Assembly (NCBI GenBank): GCA_900239685.1 | Contig: OENT01000097.1 | Coordinates: forward strand, 1 to 64,000 | Reading direction: 5' to 3' | DNA from: Rotaria macrura | Taxonomy: Eukaryota > Rotifera > Eurotatoria > Philodinida > Philodinidae | DNA length: 64,000 bases | Program-made: the position numbers and the translations under genes | Notes under the pieces: generated by a model | What the model was told of the DNA's origin: nothing | The model's database searches: none | What the model saw: the letters and a program-made list of their open reading frames with translations, nothing else | In this document: positions 1-13,788 of the stretch, piece after piece | Layout: each line of letters begins with the position of its first letter | Position numbering within the stretch: position 1 is the stretch's first letter

Positions 1-3000
1 GGGGACGGGGGTAATTGACTATGCTGATTCCGAATATGTAATTTTTATTTACCGAGAACACTTCCTTGAAAACCCCTCCGGGGTGATATGCTTTCGTATG
101 CGACATCATTTATTGTAGCATTCTCATGAGTTTTTCATATAATGAAAGGAATAAATTTTTCTTTTCCCTATCATGTAAATATATTTTTAGTAACAATAAT
201 TATTACTGAAATTATGATGGATATGAGTCGAAATCTAGAAAATTGTTCTTCATTAAATAAAATCAACATGGATCACAGTGAAAATAGAATTAAGTTCGTT
301 TTTTCTGTAAGATAAGAATCATGAGTATTCATATGAAAAGGTCATTTGAGTCTTTTCCTCACAATCGATTAGCATCCAACGGCAGTCACTTGTTTGCTTA
401 ACAATGTGATCGACTTTGTTTTCTTTTTCTGTTTTATTGATTCAGCTAAACGTATCAACTGCAAATCATTATGTGTTGATGTATTATGATGTTATAGAGC
501 CACCGATGAGAAAACGACATGATGCGAAAACAAATGGTGCTGCTGTTGTATGATGTTGATTTTTTAAAATTATTCACAACTAATCCCTTCCGATTTGTTC
601 TCATCCATGAGTTTTATTATGTAGCAATAAATACAACATCGTGATTTCTTCTCGTTTTGCTCCCCAATGATATGTAAAATATATCTTGTTCTGATTAGAA
701 AAATGGAGATTTCTCGTTGGACTAGAAAGAAACGAACAACCATTAGAATACAGCAATGCTCATACAATAGTTTTTGGCGAAACGATTGACTTTTGTCACA
801 TAACAATTATATTCAGTATTTACATTGTTATAAACTAAAATCATTTTTTCGTAGTGATGGAACTCGAGTTGAAATCTGAACTCTCTCTCTCTTCCTATCC
901 TATCAACAGTTTCGACTTCTGCCTGTACTAAGACCGTTATATTGCCTATTGTAATACATTTTTATGTCAGACCTACACAAATATTTTATCGTAAGTCTTT
1001 TCATGAAAGAAAGTCTGAAGCTCCATCAATACTAACATTCTCCACGGTGGTAAATCGTGACTACAGGAGTGAGCTTTCAAGTAAAGTAATCCGAATTACA
1101 TGACAACTGGAAAAACATAACGATTGTATCTATTCTTTAATAATCACAACTAATCAGGTAATGGATGTTTTGTTAGAATTCTTACGACTGACCCTTGTAG
1201 CACGGGGAATATCGAAGGCATAACAAATTAGAGTGATGATACTTGAGTTTTTATTTATTTTTTTACCAATTAATAATATTCAACGAACTAATGTAATCAT
1301 AGGTCTTCATAAAAGATATTGAAAGGAATACAAAAAGATTACTATATGTCGTTAACCATGTTTTTCATTATTGAATTCTTTTTTTGTTTCATTTCTTGTA
1401 TTGTCAGGAAAAAAAACAGTGTACGAGAGTATGGGATCTGAGGTAAAGAGGAATACATCCTTGATTATAAAAGTTTCAATTGAATGATTGTCGCATTAAC
1501 AGTTAGTCAATTTAGTAAACATAGTTATTCGATTTTATTCATGACAATGAATGCATTTCTTTTTATTGTTCTTTTGTTTCCTTCGAATAAAGATAATAAC
1601 AATCAAAGATGTTCATTTTATCAGTCTAAATATTGATTTTTAAGAACAAAATTTAAGCCGATTCACATTCAAAAGCAATATTAACACCAAACATTGAATT
1701 ATTAGTGATTCGTTTTTTGCAGATACGTAAAATACTGTTTCTGATATTTTTAAAAGGCTGACTGAGATTCCATTTATAATGTATACATGAATGTACAAAA
1801 ACATGCGATGCTCAAATTCACTGTGAAACTAGTTTTATTGTCCGAATATCAACTTTCACGAAGGGTATTCGAGTTCATAGGTTTTGTATCTCAGAGTTAA
1901 GTATGTATGTTGTAGAAATAACATCGCGATACAAGATATTTCATTTGAAGTTAGAAAAGTGATTTCTTTTGAATGCTTAATATCTGTGAATAATATCAAG
2001 GAATCTGGTCATAAATACAACGGCATTCCTAAATGAGTAGTTGTCAGTGTTGTATTTATAGAACTAAGTTATATAGGAATTAATTGTAACAATATAATAT
2101 TTCACTTGTTCATTCAGAATGTCATGATATTGATTTACTGTAACTGAGAATCCATAGGAATTCGTGGAACTCATAGACAATATTGAAGCAAACTATGATG
2201 AAACTCATAAGAAGTTTCACAGAAAAAGTAATTCTAGACGCCCGCTCTGTTACCAACTGTAATATAAACAATCTTATTCTGAATAGAGATACATAAAAAA
2301 ATTCCCAAGAATGTCATTATCATTTCATGTTGATACCCAATTAAATTCATACAACTAGATAACGGCAATAATGTGCTCAGAGGTGTTAGGTAGCAGTTAC
2401 TAGATGTATACATTTATGTGCGAGGTAAATTCTTTAAGGCGCAACGAACAAAAAACATCGTCATACAAATGACTGCTGGAAGGTCGTTGTCTATTCAGAT
2501 CATGATAGATAGGGTTCTTTTTCTTAATTATAAAACAATATGAAGATTCAGTTTTCTACCTATTTGATTTGAGTTGTTATCTTGTGACTGCAGCATACCA
2601 ATCATTGGTCTGAATGAAGAGTAATCTACTGTTGACATTGAAATTCTTTATCTAAACATATGTCCCATAAGAATAAAACAAGAGCAGGAACGAATACGTC
2701 TCACTAATCATTCAATTTAATGTGGAATATGTGATGAACTATCTATAAGGATTATTTACTAAAGTTTACGAGAAAGTGTCTTGCTCGTAAACAGTTGTGA
2801 ATGCCAAAGATATGACCAATAAAAATAATTCGGAATAGCTTTTCCATACGATATGCCTCAGTCTTTTGTTTCATGTCGTTAAATCTTCTTTCTTATCTGT
2901 AAAACGAAATCTACTCAAGAGATTGTTTCATTAGCTGTCTGTCGAATTATGTGTTTAGCTTATTTTCTAGTTCTAGCCATTGAATAAGAGGAACTGTCAC

Positions 3001-6000
3001 AGGTTGCTTTTCTAATGAGTGAATTTGTCACGTAAGAAAACATAGGATTTATGTCAGTAGTCTCTTTTCGAGCACTAGTATATGCAAGGCAACGGAAGGG
3101 ATCGAACAAGTATTATCATGAGTTATAATACCCTTGACAGAACAAAAAATTACTTTGAACGGATCAATGGATTTTTTTTATTTCAAAGTAAATGATTGAA
3201 ACAGGGGGCTTTTTACTCTCTCTCTCTCTCTTTCCATGTCGAGCTTCATTTGTTTCGATTTTAATAGCTTGTTATACTAGTATTGATGTAATCTTCTTAT
3301 TAGAGAAAGTATTGTCTTTCACGGTTTTTTTCCATCTATTTAGAATTGAAGGTAATAATAAAATTGCCAGAAAATTTTTTCTGTCAATATTCATGTTCAA
3401 TATAATTACTTTTCCGGAAAAAAACCTCATTTGATGCTGTTAATTATACAGATGATAATAAAAAAAAGCCGCTATGTTTTTAGTTAATTCCATAGTCATT
3501 CGTAAAATGAAATGTGTTTGAATTCTGTCAGAATGTCAGACACAATACTTAATTTCATAGGTCATTGATATGACTAGAGATCATGAAGATTGTGGCCTAC
3601 AGCATAACACACAATATATATAGTATATATCATATGATTATTTTCTTTTTAATTCTCAATATTGAGACAAATAAATAAGCAAAGTCAAACTTCAATCAAT
3701 TATAGATTGAAATTTTAAAACCTATTCGAACGAAATAACTTTCATTGTATTCCATCAAAAGACAAGTCATGAGTAATTTCAGTATATCATTGAAAAAATA
3801 ACATCTTGTTTATTCTTTAGAATAGAATGAAATCCTATCGAGAAAAACTACTTATAAAAAGAATTCTAGATCGATGGATGTATCTGAATTCTTCAATAAG
3901 TGAGTGACTGTAAGCATAATTATTATTTCGACTTTACTAGCCATAGTAGTTTTTTTGATACTATCTAATCAATTTTTATCATAATAGACCATGCGTTTAG
4001 TTTCAAGCAATTAACCTTCACATCGGCTGACTGTCAGTGTTAAACGTCGTTGTCAGCTTCAGGATCTACTAGAAATTTGTCTTTAGTCTAGTCAGTTTCG
4101 TTTAATTATAAACTATGCAATATGCTGTGTAGAAGATCGAGTGTGCAAGATTTTCTGAATGAAATAAATTTAGTTAGATAAAATTCACTTAAATAATTCA
4201 TAACTTTAAAATATCATGAAAATATGTCATTCAAGTACTTATTTAACACTGCAAAGTTTCATATTCTATCCTAACGTACTGTAAAATATTACTATCTCTG
4301 TGCTTTTTTCAATAGGTCCTTATATCCACGTGTTAGAGAATAAAATCTCTAATTATTATCTTTTGAAATGGAACATTTCTTCTTAACAACAATGTTCACT
4401 TCTATAGTTAATCCATCGATTGTTACACATATCTAATAAGTAGACGCTTCTATTTTTACTACAATTCTACATGGCTACGTCGAAGAAAATAGAATGTTTC
4501 GATCTTTCGAGAAAGTGGAGAAAAAAAAAAGAATTGTTACATATTTTATTTCGAGATAGTTCCACGAAAAAACAACCAACAACTAATGTTTTTCTTTTCA
4601 TTATGAACAATGAAGTCAACAGGGTTAATCGTATTTGTTGAATGAATTCATGATAGATAGAATTATATTAAGTCACGTGATTATTAGTATATATAATAAA
4701 TATCTGACACAAGAATATTAATGTTTTATTAATAAGTTCTATTCTGATTACGTAGGGCAAATAAATGTCATCTGTTCATTTTCTTCATTTGCCCTAGTGA
4801 TTTTTTCTTTGAATATTTTCTTATTTATATTAGTAACCTTGAGAAGAAATGATAATAAAATGTGTTTATCATTTATTATTTCGCTATTCTTATTGAATAA
4901 AAATTAACAATACTTTGCTCATATGCATATTTAGTTGATGACAACTCTACAACATCCATCGTTCTTCCACTGCCCACAAGAGATTACACGCTACAATAGA
5001 TCACGATGTGCGTGACGTTTCTCCAAGAAGTAAAAAGTTACCAAATGCGTGTTTGTTTATCTGACATAGGAAAAGAGAAGAAAAACAAAGAATCTAGGTG
5101 CAGCTGCTGATTTTTTTTTCACTACGAGAATTCATAATTGTTGTCTGCAGTTAAAGGGAAAAAAATCACGACAAAGAAATGGTCATCATGGATTATAATG
5201 TAGAATCATAAAAGATATACAAAAAAAGACGGATCGTAAGTAATAAATTCTCTATTTTGTTTTTCTTCCATAATCATCATATGACCTGATTTTACATAAA
5301 TATTTAACTTTTTGCTTGGAATACAAAATACTGAATGAGGCGTGTTATGCATAAGATCATCAGCAAAATCTTATTTGTATACATTCAGTTAAAGGGACTT
5401 GAGTGCAATGTGGCTTTACGAAAGGGTGCGTTTTTTTTAAATATAATCACGAAATATAGCGTGTAGAATGAATAGTGATCAAGCATGCACAAGAGAAAAA
5501 CATAAACATACTGGCTCTATGTAGTCAAGACAACTATGAACACTGAATGAGGTCATTCACCGATTCAAAGTCAATTATATCAACGGATCATTTCCGAGAA
5601 GGAAAAAAACAAATAAATCGCATATGAATGATATTAAAATGTTAAATTATACGTTTTTATGATTGAAATATTTGAAATTCTCGTCTTATTTCATACAATC
5701 GTTCTTTGTACCATAATTCATGAAAAACTATTAAGTATTAATTTCCAGCGACGTTCTCCTCTTGAGAATAGGAGTCATCAACAAACATCTAATTTTATTT
5801 AAAATAATTTGTCAGATGATAGTGAATATATATTTCATATTAGTTAATATATTTTTTTATTTATATATTGCCATGTGTTAAAAATGTTTCTCTTTAAACT
5901 CAAACAAACGAATAATGAAAGTCTATAAATATCAAATTAGCGTGTTTTTCATCCGTAAATCTAATTATTGGTTAGAATGATTGCATTTTTTTGTTCTCCC

Positions 6001-6836
6001 TATGTTGCCGTGTACAGGTGATTATTTTTTTTCTAAATTGTCTGTGCTGTTTAAAAAGCGCATCGTTTCACACTCGAAAATATGCATAGTAAGTATAGAA
6101 GCACAAATATAGGTTAGTTACATATGTGCACACATGTTTATTTACAATATATTCTTCATGCTATACTTTCATTTACTCAAATAAACATTCCAACACGTCA
6201 CACTTTCCGGTAGAGCATTCAATTTAACTGGGGTTTAGGTTAACTTTCAAAATTGTTATTGTTCTGTCAAGCAATGCATCATATGAGAGTAAGTGGCAGT
6301 AGTGCGGCAGCTAATTATTAGTTAGTAAAGGATGATCGGATATATATATATATATATGTTGAAAATAGTAATTTACAAAAAGAACCTCACAAAGGAGTAT
6401 TTTTTCAAACGAACCGAAACGAGAGTAGAGAATAAGGAAAAGACTGGGTTAACGCTCCGAAGATTCTCTCTTTTATGAAGAAAAAAAAGGAACAAACCCA
6501 TGAAAAAAAAAATGTTTTTTTTCTTTTTCTATTTCTTTTTCTCTCGACAATTATGCCTTGGAGGATGATGTATATATATATATCATTGATGATTCAAATA
6601 TATATAAATATATACATGATAGTAACATATTGAATAATGATCATAACATTTAAATTTTATTATCATTTTAAAGATTATCGATTGAACTTAGTTTTTTAGA
6701 GAAATTCTTTTGTATTTAACATCGATATACGAGTTCATTGATTCATAAATTACCTTTTGAATAAATGTGTATCTCACTCTTTTGTTTACTTGTATCACTA
6801 TGCTGATTTCTAAAATCCTATTTCAGATCTGAAAAA
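1..6836. other. A+T-rich non-coding DNA, no supported gene
   Basis: I see only short chance open frames, A/T homopolymers and small TA microsatellites (for example about 6340-6357). No run of codons with matching splice sites and no recognisable domain was found on either strand. Part of it may be promoter, 5' UTR or a long first intron of the synaptotagmin-like gene at 6837, because an acceptor-like AG lies about 10 nt before that ATG. Confidence 0.6.
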
Positions 6837-9800
6837 ATGACACGTAGCAATCGTGATAAATCCATGCGAACGCCATCACCAACAACAACTATAATTGAAG
6901 ATACCATGATAAATTTACCTGATCTTTCAACTTTTCGCGAAGATGAAAAGCGACACATCCTTGATGTCTTACTGCGTGATGAAAATCTACGTAGCAAACA
7001 TCTATCACGTTTTATGTACGTAGATACAATCTTCCTTTAGAATACTATAATACATATATGTGTCAATAAACGATTATGATCGATTTTCAGGAATTTACGA
7101 AAAGAAGTAGCCAACCTTAGAACTAAATCACAATCAAAATCAAACTCTATATGTGCACGATGTCAAGCCCCATTCGGCTATATATTTAATACAGGTGATT
7201 CATGTCCAAAATGTACAGCTAAAGTATGTAAACAGTGTCGACTTATCTATAATGTCAATGACAATAGCTGGCTATGTCAACTATGTTGCAAGCAGATGTA
7301 AGTCTTAAGAAAAGAATTAAAGAAAAAGAAAAAGTATTCCGACGCCGGGAATCGAACCCGGGCCTCCTGCGTGAAAGGCAGAAATCCTAACCACTAGACC
7401 ACGTCGGATGCATTCATCATTTCAGTTTTTTTTAGCCAATTGATGAGCTATTCAGGTGAATGGATGTATTCGATTCGTGGTGATCTTCATAAGGATCTAT
7501 CGCAACCATCAGATACTTTCCATGACTCAATTCCAACGTTTGCTTCTGCACATAGTATGAATTGATTTATTTTCAAATGAAAATAATATTTGATATTCTG
7601 TTTTTCAAATAGATTTGTATGCTCTATCAAGTTCCGACTCTGAATCGGAAGATATTTTTCATTCATCAAATAAGAACAATTCATTACATAATCAATTGAG
7701 TAAAACAAGCGAACCGGGCGAATCAAATAGAATCGATAATATGATAGTTCAAAATCATTATGATGAAGAAAAACTAAATTTCATCAAACATCGTCTTAAT
7801 AAACGTCCAGCGAATCCATCATTTACTCAACCATTACCAAGACGACCTCCTCCAATACCTACGACCAAAACTATACTAAATAGTTCATCAGAGGATGCCA
7901 ATACTATCTTAAAATCATCAACTCTAAATAAAAAACCAGACAAAACACATCCAACATCGTCGAAAAGTACAGACGTAATAAAAACGGATTCAAATCAATA
8001 TATTAATCCATATCGAATCGTAGCTAAAAGTGAATCTGTGCTATCATCGGAACCAAATCAAACAAATAAAAAATCAATAAGAGATAAGCTAAACATAGCG
8101 CGACGTCATCAATCATATAATCGTAAGTTTCAACAGTATAGAAAATTATTTTTCTTTTGTGAAAACATTCGGAAGGATTTTTCTTTCTAAAGAAATCTAA
8201 ATTTTCATTTCCGACAATTCTTTTTTTTTTCTCCTTATACCATTCTCGAGTAAGGTACACGCCAGATTATTTCGGAAGTGTCTAATTCATAAAAATGATA
8301 TTTTTTTTTCTTTGTTGACAACATAACATGAAGCCGTCATTTGGAAAAATAAAATCCCGTTTACAAATCTATAAGAACATGACATTACTATTGAATTTGG
8401 CATAGTTGAAAAAAAATTCCTTTCTTGAGATTCAATCCGGAAAATGTATCTTATATATTTTGCGCATGACAATTAGAAACACAGATGCATTAGTTATTTT
8501 GAGCAACTTCTGTTAATTCTAATTGTTGCTTGTTTACATAACCAAATGTCAATTTTTAGAGAAAACATACAGACATTAATTTCATCGTCAAATCACTGAA
8601 TTTACATATAGTAATACTACTATTTCATAGTATTAATACTTGTGATACACTTCTCTAGTTGTATCATTGTCTTGCTTTTAATCGAATCGTGTTTTTTTTA
8701 TTGAATCACTCAACATTAATCTATCGAGAATATTTAAATATGTGAATTCTTAATTTGTTGATAGGCAGTCCTGAACGAAGTTTAACATCTACAACAATCG
8801 AAAAACAATCTGATAAAAATGTTAGTGCTTCGATGCAAAGTTTACGTCAAGCAGTTCATCGTCTTTCACATTCTCATATGTTTTCATCACGCACTTCGTT
8901 GAATTCAGATACCAAACAAAAACCTAAAATATCTATTGGTTCAATGCAAATCGATGAAAATGAAATATCATTAAAAGTGCCCGAAAGGCAAAGTCGATCG
9001 AGTATGTATAATACATATCAATGTATCCGACGTGGTCTAGTGGTTAGGATTTCTGCCTTTCACGCAGGAGGCCCGGGTTCGATTCCCGGCGTCGGAATAC
9101 TTTTTTTTCTTTTGACTTATATCTGCTTTGGCTTATGTGTCTAATTCGTGTTTCTAAACTCGTTTTTTTACTATCGATAGCTGCGCGTGCAAAATCAAGC
9201 GAACGTCATTTATATACCTATACACGCTTGATCGATTCTTTTATAACTATCAATACATATATTACTTGTTGTGTTGATTATCTTGGATATAAATAGCTCA
9301 TTCATTATTCGTTACATACCAATTATTCAGTATTTTTTTTTCTTATCTTCTTCTTTTTCTTACTGGAAAGCAATGAATCATAACGGATTCAAATACGGGT
9401 TGTTCTTCATAGTTTACATCATTCGTCGTATTCTCATTATTCGAGTATGATTGTGAAGACAGAAAGCAAGAAAAAGCCTATGCATCAATCGTATTCAAAT
9501 AACGGTGATGGCCTTTGACAATCGAAATCAAGTAAGATACAAAAGAAACGGAACACAATACTATCTTTTTCCAACAATTCGATTTGAAGATTTTCGTGAA
9601 CTGCAAACAACATAAAATCATATACATGATGAATGTTTATTGCTTTACTACTGAAGAAAAATACAGCTTCCATTGACAAAACCGCATATGATAGGAAGAC
9701 GTAATGAGAATATATACATTAGCATAAATACTTATATTACATTCTATGACACATTGGTCACACTTGAATGATTATTTTTAAGTTGACGACAAATTTTTCA

Positions 9801-12800
9801 TTGCTGAAAATAAAAATAATTATGGTACAGGCTGAGGAAGGGAAAAGAAAAAAGAAATCGTCAAAAAGAAAAAAATTGGCAAACATACGGCAATCGTGCA
9901 TTGCTATTTTCTGATACTAGGATAATTTTATTCATCAATGCCAAACATTGAATTGCGCTTTTTATAGTATAATGACCGAACTCTTTCATCATCAACAACA
10001 GCAAACAAAACTAAGTGGACATTCATCATTATTAACTAATTCGTCAATGCCAACATTCTACCCTTCGACAAGACATCGTACAATTTTAAATAATCAACTT
10101 GTGAATCAGGATGACGATGATCCTGATTCTATTTACAAGGAAGCATTCATTATAGGAATATTTCAACATTGGAAATCCAAAGCACTAGAACATCAAAACG
10201 CTATCAACAATCGTACGAATGCTACCGTGTCTGATCCTTTTACTCAAACGTTTTCTAGAAAAGTATCATTCGCTGAGCCATCCATTACTGATATAAAATC
10301 TGACGATACGTCAGTGAATAATAATAGAGATGATTCGTCCAATATTAATGAGCCACACTTACCCTTAATCTCAATCAAAAAGTCTACGTCACTCTTACCA
10401 CGTTCAAATACAAAAACACATGCTACGGGGAAAAGAAATATCACAACATCCATGGAAATTTCAAATCCTAATTTACTCGCACCTCACTCTAAAACAAAAT
10501 ATGGAACAACAGTAATAACAAACAATACAGCGAGAAGATTTTCGAAATCGTCTACTATATTCATAGGACCAAAAAAGACTCAACCATCACTCCTATTGCG
10601 TTCCTATGCTTCCTTGCCGTTCGATGAGTCTGCTTCAACAAGACATGCATCTGCCGTCGAAAAACCAAATGTAAAGGACGATGATCAAAATCCATCATTA
10701 GTTTTTTCAACTTGGACACCAACTGCATGTATAGCTTCTAAAAGTATCTATACTCACACATTAAATAATTCATATTATGACGATGAAACGTCCAGTGATG
10801 AAAGTAATCATGAAAGTTTAAAAATACGAAATAAAAAATACTTGAAAAAGACAACGAATCAACAACAGCAACCTATATCAACTGACTTTTCCAATCTAAT
10901 TATACCAACAGCTATATACATAACTGATCCGAATGGAAATTCTCGCTCATTAGATTTCAAAGATGATTCTGTAGAAGAATGCTTTCGAATTGGACCCATT
11001 ATTGACAATGATTTGATTCCAACACATATAGATTTCTCATATATAAACAATCCATCCAACCATTCTTCAACATCTACAGTTGCTAAAGCTACGTCAGCAG
11101 AACAAAATACTAATGGTAGAAGTAGTTTGCATAGTATCGGGGAAGAAGAAGAAGACAACCCAGAAAAACATAAACATGATGTTGGAATTTTAACAAAAGA
11201 AATCGTTCGCATTGATTCACATGCAAGAGTAAAAAAACCGAAGTCAAATATACACACAATTGATACAAATCGGAAACAAAATGAAATTGATCAGATACCA
11301 TTAGTAAGACATTGGAGTGAAAGCTATGTGAGTGACGAAGATGATGAACACATACGATTACCACAACGTGTGATCACAAAAACATCTTGCGAATCACCTG
11401 CTAGAAAACAAACACCTACTCCCCCTGCTAAGATATCAATAGTAAAATATCTTCTTTCGAAATTACATTTAACATCGTCAACACAAAAGAATGATAATTC
11501 AATCACAACTGTGACAACATCAAATCCACCACGACGGAAACGTACTGTACGTCGATCATCGGACAAAAAGCGCTACCAAACACGTTGAAAAAAGCATTTT
11601 AAGTTTTCTTTTCTCTCTCTCTTTCCACTTGTGATGTCACTTTTCTTTCTCTATGTGTAATATTGATTTTTCCAGTTCAGTCTCGTCGTATTCAAAACTA
11701 TATTTTTACTTAATCATTATTGAATTTTTTTAACTTTTAGAATCCCAAACAAGTCTTGGAAGAAAACAAATATCTCTAAGTGATTCAAGGCAATCGTCTG
11801 CAGATGATTCGAAACAATCATATTTATACGAATCGAAACACCAGACTATTGATGAAATAGAAAAAGCGTCTATACATGAATCAAAACGACTGCCTGTGGC
11901 TGAAACAGAACAAACGTTTGCACATGAATCACTGCAGAATTCCTACGCAAATCGTTATAATTCATCAAACACACTTGTTCAAAAAAATAAAGTAGAAGTG
12001 CCAGCGATAAAGAGAATTCCAAGTGAAACAGATGACATAAAAGTAATAAACCCCTCATCAACACAGACAACAGCAATACACAATAAGTCATCCGATCGTC
12101 AAACTAAATCTTCGAGAGCTAGAAATTATTCATCCGTCCGTGACAGTGATGACGCTGATGGAGCGGGTGAAACAGTCCGGGCAGTAAGTATCGATTTACT
12201 TTTTATGCAGATAAAATATATTGCGAAAAATAGAACATGCACTGCACCATTTGTAACAGAGAAATATCGAGACATATAAGGGACAAGATGACATTCAAGA
12301 GTTCAACAATATTAGGATCTGCTTGAAGATATATTTAAAAAAGTTCAAAAGATGATCGCTTTACAATGAACTTCAATATCATGCGAAATCATTGATCTTA
12401 TTCTGTTGTCAGTGATGTGACCATTTTCCTTTCATCTCTTTAGAATTCACAATCAAGCCTACAAAGTGAATTGAGTGAAACAAAACCTCATAATCATCAT
12501 GCTGTGTCTGGCACAATCGAATTGAAACTTTCTTATAATAGTAATAAAAGTTCATTGGATATTTTGATTAAAAAATGTACTGATCTTGTTCGTTTCAAAG
12601 AAACTGTACCAACAAATCCGTGAGTAGTTCAATTGGAAAACAAACTGATTTGATAAGAAAATCTTTTTAGATATTGTAAAATTTATTTATTACCTGATAA
12701 ATTAAAAGTTACTAAACGTAAAACGGCTATTAGAAAAGATACGTTGGAGCCAGAATTTCATGAAACATTTCATGTAAGTGTTTTCTATTTTCCATGTATA

Positions 12801-13652
12801 TTGATTTTTCCAAATATATATATTTGTTCAATATCATATTAGTATCGATTGACCCCACGCGATTTCGACGCACGCGTTCTATGGATCTCAGTTTGGAGTC
12901 AAGTAGCATTTGCAACTAATGATTTTCTTGGTGAAGTACGTATTCCATTGGCCACTTGTAAAATGAATATATTTCAAGAATATCCACTTGAACTCCAAAC
13001 GTCGAACGACAACGTATGTGCTTTTGTCTATTCAACACAATTTTATTTTCAGTTTACTTTTCAAAATACAGTTTCCATCTAATATGGAATCGACAGAAGA
13101 ATCAAACGAATTACATTTTGATTTAACGTTTTTGACAAATCTGAAAAACAACGACTCAGGCATTATACAAGTTAATACTATACGAGGTAATAATGTTTAT
13201 CAAGGGAAACAAAATATTGATATTATATGCAAAGGGTAAGTAGATAGTTGTTTGTTCAAACATCTACTATGTATATATCGTTCGTTGTTGCCTTAATTTT
13301 CTTATGCGTACGTAGCCTATTAATGCCCAATAAAGTCAAACGAAAATTAGCAATTACACGCAAAGGACCATCACCAAGATGGGACATTCCATTACGTTGG
13401 GAAAATACATCTCGTCAAAATTTAAAGAATATTTCTATTGAAATAAGTTTATGGCGTCAAGAACGTTTTCGAAAAACGATGCTTGGTTTTGTTCGACTGA
13501 ATTCTTCTCAAGGACATTTTGATAATAAACTAGCTAAAACGTTAGAGACAACAGCAGCAGAAAAATCTACTTGGGATTCTTTTATACAGCAACCGACCAT
13601 CATACATCATGTACGACTTCCATTACGATTACCAACTAATGACAATAAATAA
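6837..13652 (+). CDS. SYTL: Synaptotagmin-like protein (Slp/granuphilin type Rab effector)
   Basis: Likely a Rab27-type effector that tethers secretory vesicles to the plasma membrane. Exons by GT-AG sites and phase: 6837-7015, 7091-7297, 7436-7554, 7613-8122, 8765-9001, then 9968-11583, 11741-12183, 12444-12619, 12671-12773, 12843-13013, 13072-13235, 13316-13652. The start encodes a Slp-homology domain: a charged helix (EDEKRHILDVLLRDENLR), then a FYVE-like zinc finger with CxxC pairs (CARC, CPKC, CKQC, CQLC). After it comes SGEWMYS, matching the SGxW motif that follows the finger in Slps. A long Ser/Thr/Asn-rich linker (about 900 residues) follows. C2A (about 12500-13010, with YCKIYLLPDK) and C2B (about 13090-13640) end the protein. 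Acidic calcium ligands in C2 loops 1 and 3 look replaced, so calcium-independent binding is inferred. The join between 9001 and 9968 does not keep phase, so an exon is missing from my model or the C2 half is a separate transcript. A poly(A) signal lies at 13783-13788. Confidence 0.82.
7338..7408 (-). tRNA. tRNA-Glu (anticodon TTC)
   Basis: The minus strand folds as a 71-nt tRNA: acceptor stem TCCGACG/CGTCGGA, an A-box-like TGGTCTAGTGG, anticodon arm TCTGC-CTTTCAC-GCAGG with anticodon TTC, and B box GGTTCGATTCC. The 3' flank is ATAC followed by a T tract, a normal Pol III terminator. It lies antisense inside intron 2 (7298-7435) of the synaptotagmin-like gene and ends 27 nt before the splice acceptor. 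No intron is present and no CCA is encoded. It is identical over all 71 nt to the copy at 9026-9096. Confidence 0.95.
9026..9096 (+). tRNA. tRNA-Glu (anticodon TTC), second identical copy
   Basis: This has the same 71-nt sequence and fold as the minus-strand gene at 7338-7408. It starts 24 nt after the donor of exon 8765-9001 of the synaptotagmin-like gene and is transcribed in the host's direction. The 3' flank again reads ATAC plus a T run, so the duplicated block includes the terminator. An open frame runs through this tRNA by chance; it is not coding. Confidence 0.95.
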
Positions 13653-13782
13653 ATTTTAGCTTTAGTATTTTCTTTTACTGTTGGTGCTTTATAACTATCT
13701 TCGAAAATTCATATTTATGAACATATCGAGTTCTACATTTTTCTTATATGTTTGTCATACGAAAGGTGCTGTTATTTCGTTC

Positions 13783-13788
13783 AATAAA
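13783..13788 (+). promoter_or_regulatory. Poly(A) signal AATAAA of the synaptotagmin-like gene
   Basis: A canonical hexamer about 130 nt after the stop at 13652. It is the first AATAAA downstream in a suitable position. Confidence 0.5.

Noticed and set aside
6340..6357. TA microsatellite as a regulatory or telomeric element
   Set aside because: Short simple repeats of this type occur at several sites (also about 36780-36797) and show no organisation.
8755..9144. 129-codon open frame ending after the second tRNA
   Set aside because: Only its first two thirds (8765-9001) is exon. The rest reads through an intron and a tRNA-Glu gene.
10244..11566. Several minus-strand open frames of 69-132 codons opposite the synaptotagmin-like linker
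   Set aside because: They are shadow frames of a Ser/Thr/Asn-rich exon whose plus-strand frame is open for over 500 codons and phase-linked to C2 exons.
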